Shown piece after piece: positions 23,601-38,600 of a DNA stretch of 64,000 bases. Source of the stretch: Gordionus sp. m RMFG-2023 (lineage: Eukaryota > Nematomorpha > Gordioida > Chordodea > Parachordodidae); assembly GCF_954871325.1 (NCBI RefSeq), contig NC_088775.1:38603561-38667560 (forward strand). The letters run 5' to 3'. Each line of letters starts with the position of its first letter. Position 1 is the first letter of the stretch. The notes under the pieces were generated by a model. It ran no database searches and was not told the DNA's origin. It saw only the letters and a program-made list of their open reading frames with translations. Made by a program: the position numbers and the translations under genes.

Positions 23601-26600
23601 TATATTGGATCAAATGGGAATACAGTATTTTAATGTGGAGGAGCATACTTTTATTAAAGAATATACTGAAGTATTTTTAATTATTAAATAATATTATATT
23701 ATATTTAACCATTTTAATTTTTTAGGTTATGCAATATGTTGCTGCCTCACTTAAAATCTTAGAAGGGCAAGATAATATGAGCATGGGATATTATGTGCCC
23801 ACACTGAGTATATTAATTACCAAGCTCAAAAGAATCAATAATCTAAAATTTTGCCAACCACTGGTAGAATCTATGCTAAAAGACATTGAGAAAAGGTCAA
23901 AACTTTATTTTTATTTACTATTATACAATTATATAAAATGAATGATTTATTGGTTGATTAGCCATAATTTAAAATGGCTTAATTTACAACACAATCTATA
24001 ATATTAATATATAGTAATTATTAATTATTAATTAATATAAAATTCAAAATTAATATATTATTAATTACCTTGTGTATAATAATTATATTTTTAAAATTTT
24101 TATTTACCATAATTTATTGCTATTTTAATATTTTTTTTTATAAATGAATCTAAATCTCAGATAAATTTAAATTTTAAAAATTAAAATGGTATTCTTCTTT
24201 TTTTTATAATAAATACAATCGCTTTATATAAATTAGATTTCCAGATCTGTATGATGATGATAATGTAATAGCTGCTATTGTTCATCCTAGTTTCAAGTTA
24301 AATTGGCCATACATTAATTTGACTGAATCTAAAGGGTAACTTGATAGGCTGATGGTAACGTTAAAAAATTGCATGCCTAACCACGATTATATAGCGAGAT
24401 CGAAACCGCAGCCTTCCATAGACGATTTATTTGAAATAAATAATAATAATATTATTGAACCTCTAGATGCTTTTTTTTAAATCTAAAAATACTAATTTAA
24501 ATATTTTTGATAATTTTTTTCATATAAAAAGTTTGTTTATTAAATTTAATACTGCGTTGCCCTCAAGTGCTAGTGCTGAACGATTATTTAGTATGGCAAA
24601 GCTTATACTTTCTGATCGTCGCTCTAGACTTGGGGATGACAGTACCGAAATGTTATTATTATTAAAGTGCAATAATAAATAAATTATATATATATGTAAC
24701 AAATTATAGTCATGTTTTTATATCAATTTTTTATTTGTGGAAATAAAGTTACGTAAAAAAAATATTTAAAAAAAAAATCAAAGTAGCATAAAAAGTAGCT
24801 TTAGCTACCTTTTTTTAAAGTAGCTAATAGCGCGCTACTCATTTGAAAACGATAGCGGTAGCGATAGCGCGCTACTTTTTTATAAAATAGCGGTAGCGAT
24901 ATCGCGCTACTTTTAAAAGTAGCGTTTAACAACACTGTATTTAATACCCTGTTCATTTTTAAGGTTGTAACATTTTCGAATTTCCATAAAATAATTGAAA
25001 TAATTGTTCACAACTCTTATTAAGAATACCTATCCTTTTGTCAATTCTACAATTTTAAGAATAAAATAAACGTTCCATTTAGGTCACTTGGTGGTGTCAA
25101 AGCCAAACAGACACACCTAACAAAAATTATAGCACTAGTGAACATATCTGGGCACGATTTTCTTAATTGGACAAGTCAAATTAAAAATATTTTACCTTTA
25201 GGTAGACATGTGCGCCGATAGCATTTTCGGCGGCGGCGTTTCTTTTTTTAAAATGATCGGCTGGCGGCGGCGAATCGATTTAAACGCCGCCACAAAAATT
25301 GGCGGCGGCGTCAAATATTTTTCTAACTTAAATTTTTTAAATTAAATTTATAAATTCATTGGAAAGACTTTTAAAATAAAATTTATACTTTATTATGTTT
25401 ATAACTATAATTTAATGATTTCATTAAGTTATAATTATCATGAATAAATATTATTTTATTAAGATTTAAAGGATATAATAATGATCTTTTAGAGTTCAGA
25501 GTGAGCCCAATAGAAAATGCACGCTCGCTGGGTGTGCTCGTAGCTGGAACGCACAGGACCTTTCTAGCTAATATTGAAAGTTTAGGAAGATCCAATGCTC
25601 TTACCTTCCAAAAATCTAAGGCATCTTTTATCTCCAAATTATAAGGCGAAAATAATGAATAACACTCTTTTACTAAACTAGTTAAATAGTCTTGTTGTTC
25701 CAGGTTATTGTTTTGAATAGATGAATGTTTCGTAGCCAATGACTTAAGATAATCGAGTTTTGAAGTAACTTCCGTCGTTTCAGATTCGTTTCATTCGTCC
25801 GTGTAAGGTCGTAGAGAGGTATCGTGTTGATATAAAAATTCAACCGGAGTAATATTTTTTTCCTTTAAATATTCATTTACTATGTTTATAGATTGATAAC
25901 GAGGATCCAAAAGAGCTCCTAACACCTAAGTAAAAAAATAAAAGAAAGAGAAATAATATATAAAAAATAATTTATGTATTTTAAAATACTACAAGATCGA
26001 TTATTGGAAATCTATGATCAAATTTAGTAAGCATATTTTGTTTAAGGGATGCTATGGGAGGACTATCATATTCTTTTACAATTATATGATTTTTAATTTC
26101 ACTACGAAATAATAAGGCTAAATTTATAGTAACTCCTTTTTGGACAGATCATATGATTTTTGATTTTCATTATCATCATCAAATCACAAACGATCTTCAT
26201 AGAAAGGATCATTATCATCCAAATCTAAAATATCTGATGTATATGATATCGATTCAAAACATTTTATATTTTCTTATTTTCAAAATCCGCTGTTTTGAAT
26301 CTTAAGGCAACTCTAACTGCTCTCACTTTTTTAATGAGATTTTCTATTTTATTAACTTTTTTTTATTCCATCGACTGTCACTAGATTATGTAATCCATGC
26401 CCCAAACATAAATGATGGTCATATTCTCCAAGACGAACACTACTTTTCTTTTGGGTCCTGCATCCGTAACCATTTGAATTTTCTTGGACCCTAAATCAAA
26501 TTCATTTTTAACTTTTTCTATCTCGGAAAGAATAGTTTCAGCGGTATGTTTTTGAGCGACATGATGTGTCGCCAATATATAAAATACAATATTAAAATTA

Positions 26601-29600
26601 TTATCTATTTCGTGAAATGTAAAGGTGATATAATTTTGTTGTCTATATTTGTCGGTCCACATATCAAAAGTTATAGCACAAAATTTAGGACCTATATTAA
26701 TTTGTTGGCATATGTATGCTTTCATTTAAATACATATCATCTAATCCACTCCGGCTGTTCTATCTGGTAATTCTTTGGTATCTGAAATAATGCCATATTT
26801 CTACATAATAAAAAGTTAATGATAAAAATATTATGCCATAAAAAATTCTAAATGTGGAATGTTATAAAATAATTAAATATCTTAACAGTTAAAAATTAAG
26901 ATTGCCCTATAAAAAATTATAAAGATTTTACAAATAACCTTTAGAAAATCTTGCATTCCAGTATTATTTATAGAAGAGAATGGCATTAAATCCTTGCAAC
27001 ACATGAGAACATAATTCCTTACCAGAATCTATTTTTTATCTTTTATAGGGTCAGTTGTATCTTTTACAATGGGTTTGAAAAATAACTTTAAATTTTGTTT
27101 AAATATTTCTTCTTTACATGATAAATCATGTTTGTCAAGTAAATGCTTTATTATATTTGATGTGCTGATATTTTTTGAAAAAGATTTGATTGGAAAAGTA
27201 ATTAAAAAATTTTCAAATATTTTTAAAATAATCAAAAATTTTACTCTGAAAATGAATAATTATTTTCTTCCTCACCATCTTTATCAAGTACTATTTGCAA
27301 GCATATATTACAAAAGATTTTATCTGTAGCAACATTGGTCCTCTTATTATTTGTGTCAGTTTTTAATATTAAGGATCCAAAATGTTTCCATCCAAAAGAA
27401 GGCTTTGCTAGGAAGGATATACTATATTTTGTTACAGGATATTGCAATGCTGCATTCATTATAATTGTTTTAGTCCTGGTATTTTTATATATGTTATAAT
27501 GCCAACAAAATAAAAATCATTAATTAAAATTTCCTATTATGATAAAAAATAAATTTTATATAACGAGTTGTAAATTATTTGAAGCATCAAAAATGATAAG
27601 AATAAAATATAGAATTACCTTTTCAAATTTAATGTCCTAATCTTATTTTATCTAGCACGTTGGTCACAAACCTGCCCAAAGTGAACGAATATGGATTTTT
27701 ATAAATCAAATTTATAGCAAATAATATTTATTTATTTTAAAAAATAAAATCGCATTTTTTAATAATTCAAAAAATATTTAATATTTTTCTTCTAATTAAA
27801 ATTCATAAATTATATATAAAATAAATTAATAATAAAAAATATGTAACACGCCGCCACACAGCCGAATTTTTAGATCAGCGGCGGCGTGTTGAGCGCCGAC
27901 ACTTTTTCGGCGCGCGGCGTCGGCGTGATCAAAATCATCGGCGGCGGCGCATTAGACCGGCGGCGTACATGTCTACCTATAGATAAGAATAATTTTTTTT
28001 AGTAAGCCATAAAAAATTAATTTTATTTTAAAAAAAGTGTAAAGAATAATATTTAAAACTAAAATTGAAATATATATTTGTGAAAATAGCTGAGATAAAT
28101 TATTGTGCAATGAACAAACACATTTCTATGGTTATAGTTAGGGGAGACCAAGGCTAGTCGTCTCAATTTTTGTCAAAATCATCATAGCTCCAAAAATAAT
28201 GATAGTATAAGATTATGCAAAATACCAATCTATACCTTAAACACTTACCTAAATATACACTGTTATATTTTTAAAATATTTAATATTTTTTTCCATATAA
28301 AAAGGCTAGTAGAAGTTATTTTATGAACCTAGTAGCCCAAAACGTTGGTGAGATTATCGAAGATTAGTCGAAACAAGTAGTTTATTAGGCTTCCTATGAG
28401 ACATAAAAAAAATTTCTTCAGAATTTTATATATGCTTTATTTATATTATATTTACAATTATAACAAATAAAATAATAATCTTTTTTTGGCACTGGGCCCA
28501 TGCGCCCAACCTTTACATACTCTGCATTGAAACCAATCTTCAAATTCATAAAAATTTTAAATCCTGCTCACATATAATACAAACATCTTTTATTAATATT
28601 TTAACAGTGTTTTTTTATTTTTTATTCTGCTCTTTTAATGGAAGCTATACATGAATGGGGATGAGCTAAAAATCTCAGCTATAATTTTTTTAATACTTTT
28701 TAACAGATAAACCATAAAAAGTTTTTCCATGAAATGAGATATTCAACTTAGAGATCTGCAAAAGTAGGCCCGGGCCGGGCCTAATATTTTTTAAGAAACG
28801 GGTCGGGTTGGGCCTTAGAAATTTTTTAAAATATATCTAAATTTATCCATTTTATGTTGAATTTTTTATGTAAAATAAAAATATGTGATTTTAAATATAG
28901 AAAGTAGACACCATATAATATAGATCGTTTATTTTGAATAATTATAAAAATTAGTTTCTATATTTTTATAAATTCGGGCCGGCCGGCAAAATTTTTTAAA
29001 AAAAAATTTCGGGTTCGGGCTTGAAAAATTAGGCCCGATGCAGATCACTAATTCAACTATTTTATTTTCTTCCTCATCATCAAATATTTTTTGTTTATTT
29101 TAAACATATCTTGGGCATAGTGCCAGCCATTTTATATTTTTTATGTCTTAAAAAATTTGTAGTACTATACCTAATAAAATCTATATTATTATATATAAAA
29201 GCTGTCACAACAAATTTAGCAAATAGTATTCTTTTAAGAAATATTCGTCCAGTAAAAATCAATAAGCATATGTTAAGCCAATTGCAATTTCTATCATGTG
29301 TTTATATATGATATTTTTAATGATGATTTTATATAATACCCAAGATACCTCACCAGAAGACGTTAAAGATATTGGTAATTTATGTTACATATATTTTAAT
29401 AAATATTTCACATTGTATACTCAAGGTCAAGATGCCTCAGATTTAAATAAATTATCAATAATTGAAAATTATATCAAATTAAAAAATATAGGCTAGCCAT
29501 TTCATCAGAGGGTTAATATTTAGATTTTCATGGTATCAATGTTTAAATTATCAAATATATTTTCATACAATAAAGATCTTATTGAAGAATGTATCCATGT

Positions 29601-32600
29601 CATAAGAAGATGCAAAATTAATCAACTGGAGAACAATTTACCAAGGAGTGCTTTGTGCTTTCCATTATCAAAAACCCTTAAGGAAGGATCCAATCCTATC
29701 TATTAAATATTTGAATTTTATACAATTATTATCTTTTAATTTGGCAATTTTTATGCATAAGTAAATATTTGCATTTATATGATTATTAGCTGATGGATCA
29801 TCAAGTGACAATGAATTAGAATTTCTCCTTAATTTGATGATGGATGAATTAAATTATAAACTATACTTTATGAATTAACACTTTTCTGAAATATCATAGG
29901 TCTGTAATTTTGCAACTTGTTAAGCTAATGGAATTGTTATCATGGAAGCAGAATATGGTTTTGTTATTTAATACAACTCAATTGCCGTTAGTATGGCTGA
30001 TATTTTTAAAATTTTGCAATTTACTATAATATTGGCTAACGTATAGGGTATTCCATGTTATGCATGCAACTTTCAACTAAATACCTCTCTTATCTTTTCT
30101 GAAGATTTGGCCTTTCTACATGCATTCCATAGTTTTGCATATTTCCTCATCACTTCATAATTGTTGAATGTATGTTATTCATATATGGAGGGGTGGTGAT
30201 TTGATTAAAATTTAAATTAGGATAAACATATTTTCACTGATTTTTATAAGGCATGGTACTTTAAAATGTATTCATGAATTTCATATAAATACCAGGAGTT
30301 AATTAGTAGAATGATGGGTAAATCAGATATTTCCCTTTCATTTGATGGAAAATTATTTTGAAAAATTTTCCCAATAATATAAAATGGTAAAAAAAATTTA
30401 TCAGATTTAATTCTTATAAACCCCATACATTGGACCTATTTTTCTGGATCCAAAGAAAAAATAAATTATTATGGGTTTTGCTGAGATTGGGAAATATTTT
30501 TTACAATTAATATGGGCTTGGACCTGGTTTGGGGAAAATTTTTTAAAATTATTATCAGCTTGGAAGCTTGAGTTTTTTAATATTAACTGTGGGTCAGATA
30601 TTGGTCTAAAACATATTTTTTTGCAGGCCTGGGCTCGGCCTGATCAAAAAACCAAGGCCTAAAAATCTGATTTTGATTGTATTTTTAAATTCATTATGAT
30701 TTTTTAATAATTTTATTACAGTTCTCAACTACCAAAATTATTATGATCTTTTATTAGGGTTGGAAGAATTTTTTCAAAATTATTATGGCCTTGTACCTTG
30801 CTTGCGAATTTTTTTTATAATATTAAACATAAGTGATCAGTGGCACCTACAACGAGGGGGGGGGTCCGAAACAACTTCTTCAGTAAATTTGAGTGGGGGT
30901 ACTCTTTTTTTTTAATTTAAAAAAATTTTTTTTTTTTAAATTTTCTTTATTATTTAATCCTTTAATGTTACTTTCATCAAATGATTTCTGGTTTATAAAT
31001 GTAATAATAAGACCCCCCCCCCCCCCACCCACTTAATATTTAATTTAATATATATTAACGAAAATTTTGGTCGATGTTTAGTAAATTAGGTTGTTATCCG
31101 AGATTTCTTGTCATAAATTATTTTTCCAATTTTAAAATATGTCTTAAAATATTAACCAAAAAAAGTACAAATGCCTAATTAAAAATTGCAAATCGCATAA
31201 TATAAGAGATGATAAATGGATAGATCACATTAGAAAAAGACATGGTGGGCTTAATTTTAACGATATAAAGAAAAGCTTTATGTTTCTACTTTATGATGCC
31301 TTGAGGGTTAAAAAATTTAAAGGATTCTAAAGATCCTGCCACTTCCACTATGGCTAGTTAGAATAGGAAAATTTGATTTTATCTTATCACTTTGTGTTTT
31401 GGATAAAATATTGTTGATAACAAATAGGCTTGTAAAAAATTGCAAACCATTTCGAAGGATATAGGGTTTGCAATAAATCAAATTCAATTGGTAAAAGATT
31501 GCCTGATTAATTTGAGAAGTATAATATAAATTATTTTCTTAATTATTTTTTAATCTAATAGATAATAACACTGAATCTTTGAATATTTTTTTAAAGGCAC
31601 AAGATTTTATGAAGGAGAGAAATCTACCTTTTGATTTTGAAAGTTCTAGACTTCAAACATTAAAATCCAAAAAGGAGAGGTATATATATACTTTCATCAT
31701 TAAATATAGAAATTTTTTTTAGCTTTAAAATAGGTGTGTTTTATGCTGCACTCGATTTAATTATTGTGAAGTTTAACGAAAGATTTAATGATGATTCGAT
31801 GAAATTTTTACATCAAACATCATTTTTTACGCCAAAAGGAATGGCAGAAAAATCAATTATTAAAGAAGATATCGAGGATATCTGTGAATTTTACAATTTA
31901 AATTAATGTTAAATTTTCGAAGAAATGTTGAAGTTTAGAAATATTTATAAGATGGCCAAAATGGGGAATGTAATTATTACTCATGACCTAAAGGTTCAAG
32001 AATTTAAAGATTTGTCAGATTCTGAGAATTGTAAATTTATTTAATTAAAATATTTTTACCAATACATTAATTAGCTTCTTCTTCTGATGATGATAATTCA
32101 GGAACTTACGATTCAGATTGGAAAAACTATTCATTTATTTTACCTTATCGTCTACTTTTAAATTTTTCTGCTTTCCTAATTTAAGAATTTTATATTAATA
32201 TTTATTAACCATTCCTACATCCTCATGTACCGCCGAAAGAGCCATGAGTAAAATTAAATTAATTAAAACAAGACTTCGTAGTACATGATTCATTTCTCAA
32301 TAATTTAACCATATTATCAATGGAAAAAAATTTATTTATACAATTAAATATTGATGAAATTAAAAATTCTTTCGTTTTCTCTTCCCCTAATTTATCTAAA
32401 TTATTAATTTAAAAATAATATTTATAAAATATATATTTTTTGCATATCATTTATATTATATTGTAAAAATTGATGCAATAATAATTATTTTTGAAATTTA
32501 TGGGGGTCATAAAATAATTATCCATTTTTCGAAGGGGGGGGGGGTACTTTTCAGGGGGGTATTCTGCTTCATTCGCTCAGAAAGTGAAGGGGCCACTGGA

Positions 32601-35600
32601 TCAGTAACAAATTATAAATATTATCAAGTAAAAGCTTTAAATATATTTTGACTCAAACCATACTATTTACACTTAGTTTAAATGGAATGAACCTGACATG
32701 AAAGGGGAAGAAAAAAAGAATAAAAATTGGATATTATTTTCAAATAACAGGTGACAACTATCATAAATGTAAAGATACATTCCCCATCATTTTTGACAGG
32801 CTAGCTACTAATAAATAACAAATTCCTTTCTAATTCTATATTTAAATATATAACATTAATTGGATCTTATTATTTGTCCAAAAAAAATATTCTGATGACC
32901 AAAATGTTCATATTTAACAGTGACGTCGCTAGAGGGAGGGGCGCAGGGGCTTGAGCCCCCTGAAAAATTGGAATAGCCCCCTGAAGCAAAAAAAATTTTT
33001 TTTAATGGCTCCTTAATATTCCCTTGAATGAACTAAAAATAAATTTTTTTGATTGCCCACTGAATGATTTCTTTTATAATTCTATTGATTAATATATAGA
33101 TTTAATTTTATAATTTAAAAATTAATAAGTTTATCTAAATTATCCTTAAATGAATACTATTTTAATTATTAGATTAGATTAATACTTATAAATTATATTT
33201 TCACTGTCAGCTTGCAATCAAATTCTGTGTTGAAAGTAGAATATTAATATCACTCAGTAAATATTAATTTAGTATTAACAGTTGAAGCTTTATTGACCTT
33301 TATTATTTAAATTAATATAACCCTAATTGAAAATTAACAAATTTAATATTGTAATTAGCCCGAGTTCAAAATCACTAATCAACTATATTATTGATTTTTA
33401 AATTTAATTACCAAGCCTCTTCTTAAAATTATTTTCAAGGTCCAAATCCAAATAAGTATAAGAGATTTATTTATAAAAAGTAAGTAAACATACAGTTTAT
33501 AATCCTCTATTAGATAAAATTGGTTATAAAATATTTGGTTAAATACTACTTTTACAGATGTATTTGACAGTTATATAATATATTACATTTGATATTTTAA
33601 TAAATTTTACAAATAAATGCTTTTGATAATAAATTGCTTTCAAATATCTAACGCCATCTATTTATTTAGAAATATTTTTAAAAATTTAACATCTAATTAT
33701 TTATCCTAGAATGGATGTAATAAATTAGATAACTTTTCTTCTCTTTTTTACATGTTTTTAGAAAAGCTATTTTTTTCTTATTTAAAAACAGTTTTGAGTT
33801 AAATTTTTTATACGTATATTTTTGATATTATTACAAACTACTACTATTTTAAGATATAATATACCAAATAGAGGTGGTGCGACAATAATGTATAAATATT
33901 AACTAATTTCTTTTAACATCTCATATCACTCTGGCTCTTATTTTATAGTTACAAAATGTTTTATTAGTACCCTGTGTTGTAAATAACTTAAGGCTTCAAT
34001 ACATTAGCATAATTTCTTCTAAAGATTTTTAGTGTTTTTGTTTTATCAATTTATCTAGCATAATAAATTCTGATATTAGTTAATATAGTGAGTGTCATGG
34101 CTATGACTGCAAATTAACCAGCATCTATTATTTGTGTGGTTATGTAATTTAAGATTATTATTAGAGCTGCTGAGAGCATATGATTGCATATTTTATAAGC
34201 AATAATGTTCAACTGTGTAGTTGTTTATATATTATTAAAAATGGAAGATAATCTTATTTTATATCTCACAATTTTTTTCTCAATTACTTATCTAGCTTCC
34301 ATCATGTCATTTAAGTGAAGGCTCTAACCACCATTTAGTTTTATGATTTGGATTGATCGCTTATATACTTTTGTCAATGTAAGTTGTTAATTTTATAATA
34401 TGTAGTTTTTAAAAACCATTATCAATTGAGGCATATGTATGAATTAATTAATCTTTTTTATCACTTGTAATTCTTTAGACGCAAAATTTTTTTATATCAG
34501 TAAATAGATTTTTTATTAAAAAATAATATTTTTATGTTTTTATTATTTATATGCAAGTTTATTTTGTATGCATAATATAATAAATGACAAAATATGAAAT
34601 TCAGAATAATTAATCAGAGTTAGCAAATTTTTAAAAAGTATAATATATGAATATAAAGCCCGGCCGAAGCCCGGGTGGCCCGCAAATAGGGGGTATGGGG
34701 GGCTTCGCCTCCATAAAAGTTTTTTTAGTTGAGCCCCCTGAGATTGTAAAGGCTAGCGACGCCCCTGCTATTTAAGTGTAAAATTTGAATCATATTGTAT
34801 TGTCAATTGCAATAGATATATATATATCAAAATATTTGTTTACTAGATATAATTCATTTTAAATAATTGATCCTATTATCGGCTAATATTTACAAATGTT
34901 TATTATAATTTGAATTTAATCAAATAATATGTTAATCACAATATATATATTCACACATGTTAATCGAAATTGACTTTTTAAATTTTGTTTAACTTAAATT
35001 GTTTTTATTTTAAACATGTTAGCCTTTAACTATGTATTTCGTTTAAATTGTTTTTTTTATATTACATATATATATACCTAATTTTATATTTATTTTCAGT
35101 ATCATTTTTAGTTTCAGAATAAATTTATTATAAATAAAAAACACCACCGTTATCTCTATATAACATGGTGCCCCGCTTTGTATGATAACTCACGCACAAT
35201 GATATATTAAAAAATCTCATATATATTGCATATGCCGATATATATAAAAAATAAATTTTTTTTTTTGGAATTATGTAATAAATTATAATAATTATTCGAT
35301 ATAAAGGACACTCACAAGGTAAAAAAAAATATATGACTTTACAACGAGAATATGTATCTTTATGCTAATGTAAATAAAGTTTAGATAAAAAAAAATGTGT
35401 GACAATATTTATCTTTGCTAATTTAAATAAAGTTTTTAAAATAAAAATCTGCATTATGGATGATAAAATTAGCATATCCTCCAACAGGGATGTTAAGTTC
35501 CCAAAGTTGGAGGGATGCTTGACTGACATATATTTGGAGAGACTTGACGATTATTTCTCTCAAACAATTTTATCCGACTCAGTAAAATTGAAACATTGAT

Positions 35601-38600
35601 GAGCAATTTATCTGATGACCTATAAGATAAAATTAAGTCATTATGCACTAAGGAAGATATCAAAGATTATAAAATTATTATTAAAAAATTAAAATTTTTA
35701 TTACCCAGTCAAGATGTTTGGATATTGACTGCGAAGTTTAACCTTGCTTCACAAGGTGTTGGTGTCAGTGGAGATGTAGAAGTTAAAAGAGATTTAGTAG
35801 ATAAAAGAAATGTAAATTTGGTAAATGGTGAAATTATAAAAAATTATAGAATCCCTATATTAAAATTAGAGGACAAAAGTGAGAAGGATAAATGTCCTCG
35901 TGTGGATAGTTGTAGGAAGTAGAAAAATATCTATGCTATTGGATACAGGTGCTGCGATATCGATTGTAGGTTACGAAAATTTTTGTGAATATTGGCCAGA
36001 GGAGAATATAATTAAAGAAGAGTTGAGAGTTAAACAGTTTGACGTATCGGAAACAAAGGTTTTAGGAAAAACTGAAGTCCCGTTTGTGATAAATGGTATA
36101 GTTAATTATTTAAATTTGTGGATTGTTGATAAAAAAATGGACACGATTATGGGGTGGGAATGGATTGTTAAGATTGGTCCATTAAATAATTTTTGGGGTA
36201 TCTATTCAAATAAAATTAAACGAGATGAAATGGTTGAAGGTCAGAACGTTGAAATAGAAAATCGAGAATTATGTCATGTAAAAAATGAAATCATTGGAAA
36301 TGGTGTGATGGGTAATCAGAAAAGTGAATTTGAAAAAAAAATGTCTCAAACGCGGATAGTTCAGTTAAAAAAAGAAAGGTAAGATATACTGAGTTGTCGC
36401 AAAGTGTTAATATTATGGAAAATGACAGGCCTAGAGAGATAAAAAAAAGAAATACCTTGTAGAAAATGTATTAATGAGCGAAATAATGATGAAATAAAAA
36501 TAGTCACAAAAACAGAAGAAATAGAGGAGAAAATTATTAGTCAAGAAATGTATAAGGAACTGGATAATGAAAAGAAAGATATACCAGTGTTACAGAATTT
36601 CCCGGCGAAATTTGTAAGAAAAAAAGAGGAAAAGGAGATTAATGGAGGGGAAGGAAAGGAACAATTGTCGAGTTTGGAAAATTGGAGGCTTGCAGTGGCA
36701 GTTTTAATGAATAGTTATAGTGAAATTTTTGAGGAGAAATTTGGATGTTTAGTGGATTATGAAGTTGATATCCGTTTAAAGGAAGGTTTTGTACCGCAGT
36801 ATTGTCCGGTGCGAAGAGTTCTATTTGAATGGAGAGCGGAAATAGAAAAAGAGTTGGACAACTGGGTGAGAGATGGAATTATTTGTCCTATTGGTTACAG
36901 TGAATGGGCAACTCCCTTTGTTCCTGTTAGAAAGGCCAATGGAAAATTGAGGTTATGTGCAGATTTTAGGGTGACCTTGAATCCTTGGGTGTAGAGGTGA
37001 AATATCCGCTACCACAAATAGAAGAAATTTTGGCCAGTTTGAAAGGGGGAAAATATTTTTACAAGATTGATTTTTCGTGTGCATATTTGCAATTGCCGAT
37101 GGCAAAAACGACTAGGAAATTATTGACGATTACGAAATTCAAGGGCTTGTTTACGTTTTGTCGATTACCATTTGGGTTAAGTGTATCAGCCCCTATTTTT
37201 CAACGGACAATGGCTGCTGTTTTCCAAGGTTTAGTGGGTGTTTTTTATTATATGGATGATGTTTTGGTTGTAGGAATAACGATGAAACAACATGATGATA
37301 GGCTAGAAGAAGTATTTATTAGAATTCGAAATAAAGGATTAAAGGCGAGTCGTGAAAAGAGTGTGTTGGGAGTAACTAAAGTGACGTATTTGGGTCATAG
37401 GATTAATGGAATGGAGGTAAAACCGTTAGATAAGAATTTGTTGAGTATTGTGAATTTGAATAGGCCGACCAGTAAAGTAGATGTCCAGTCGTTTATGGGA
37501 ATGGTAAATTATTACCATCGGTTTATATCGAATTTTGCGGAAATAGCTGCGCCTTTATATGAATTATTAAGGAAAGGGGTACATTTTGAATGGAAAGATG
37601 AACAAGAGATTGCGTTCAGAACGTTAAAGGAGAGAATTAGGAACGAGCCCATTCTGGTATGTTTTAATAATGATCTGGAAGTAGTTTTGGCTGTAGATGA
37701 ATGTAATAGAGGAGTAGGGGGCAATGTTGCATTTAATAGATGGAATGGAAAGACCTGTCTTATTTTTCTCGAGAGTGTTTCGAGAGGTAGAAAAGCGATA
37801 TTCAGTGATAGAACAGGAGGCTTTAGCTGTGATTTTTGGATTAACGAAATGTTGCGAATACCTTATAGGTAGGAAGTTTGTTGTTTTTAAAGATCATAAG
37901 CCGTTGATCCATTTATTCAAGAAAGATAACAAAGAGTTGATGTTATCGCCTCGACTTCAGCGATGATTATTGTTAGTAGGAAGTTTTGATTTGGATTTAA
38001 AATATCGAAAGGGAAAAGATAACCAGTTACCTGATATTTTGTCAAGGTTTGCTGGCGAAAGTTTGGATAAATCGGTGATTTTGAAAATTGATAATCGAGA
38101 AGAATGTCTTATACGTACGGTAATGAGAAATATAAAGGGTAGCCCAACGACATGGGAAGATATACAAAGGTTTACGAGGAAAGATAGAGAATTAGCGATA
38201 GTTAAATTATGTCTAATAGGAAAGAGATCATGGAAAGATGATGATAAAGTTTTCAAAAATATTGAAACAGAATTAACTATAATAGACGATTGTATTATGA
38301 GGGGACTCCGAGCTGTTATACCCCGGAAATTGAAGGAAAATTTTTTGAATGTTATACATGCGGGTCATCAAGGAGTTGTTCATATGAAACAATGGGGAAG
38401 AGAGTACGTATGGTGGCCGAAAATGAACGAGGATATTGATAAATTGGGAAAAGAATGTGAAATTTGTAATGCATGGTCTGACATGCCCCATAAGCAAAAA
38501 AATAGTACATTACCAAAAGTTGTAGAACCAGGAGAGAGGGTTCATGTTGATTTTTTCGAATATGAAGGAAAAAAGTATATATTAAGTGTAGATGCGTTCT

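Larger units (their letters stand above)
21001..28540 (-). repeat. Right arm of the large inverted repeat, interrupted by two hAT elements
   Basis: Reverse-complement counterpart of 2790-7065. Retained segments are 21001-21662, 24938-25202 and 27976-28540. Each of the two hAT elements inside it interrupts sequence that is continuous in the left arm (around 6450 and 6185), which fixes their boundaries independently of their terminal repeats. Confidence 0.85.
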
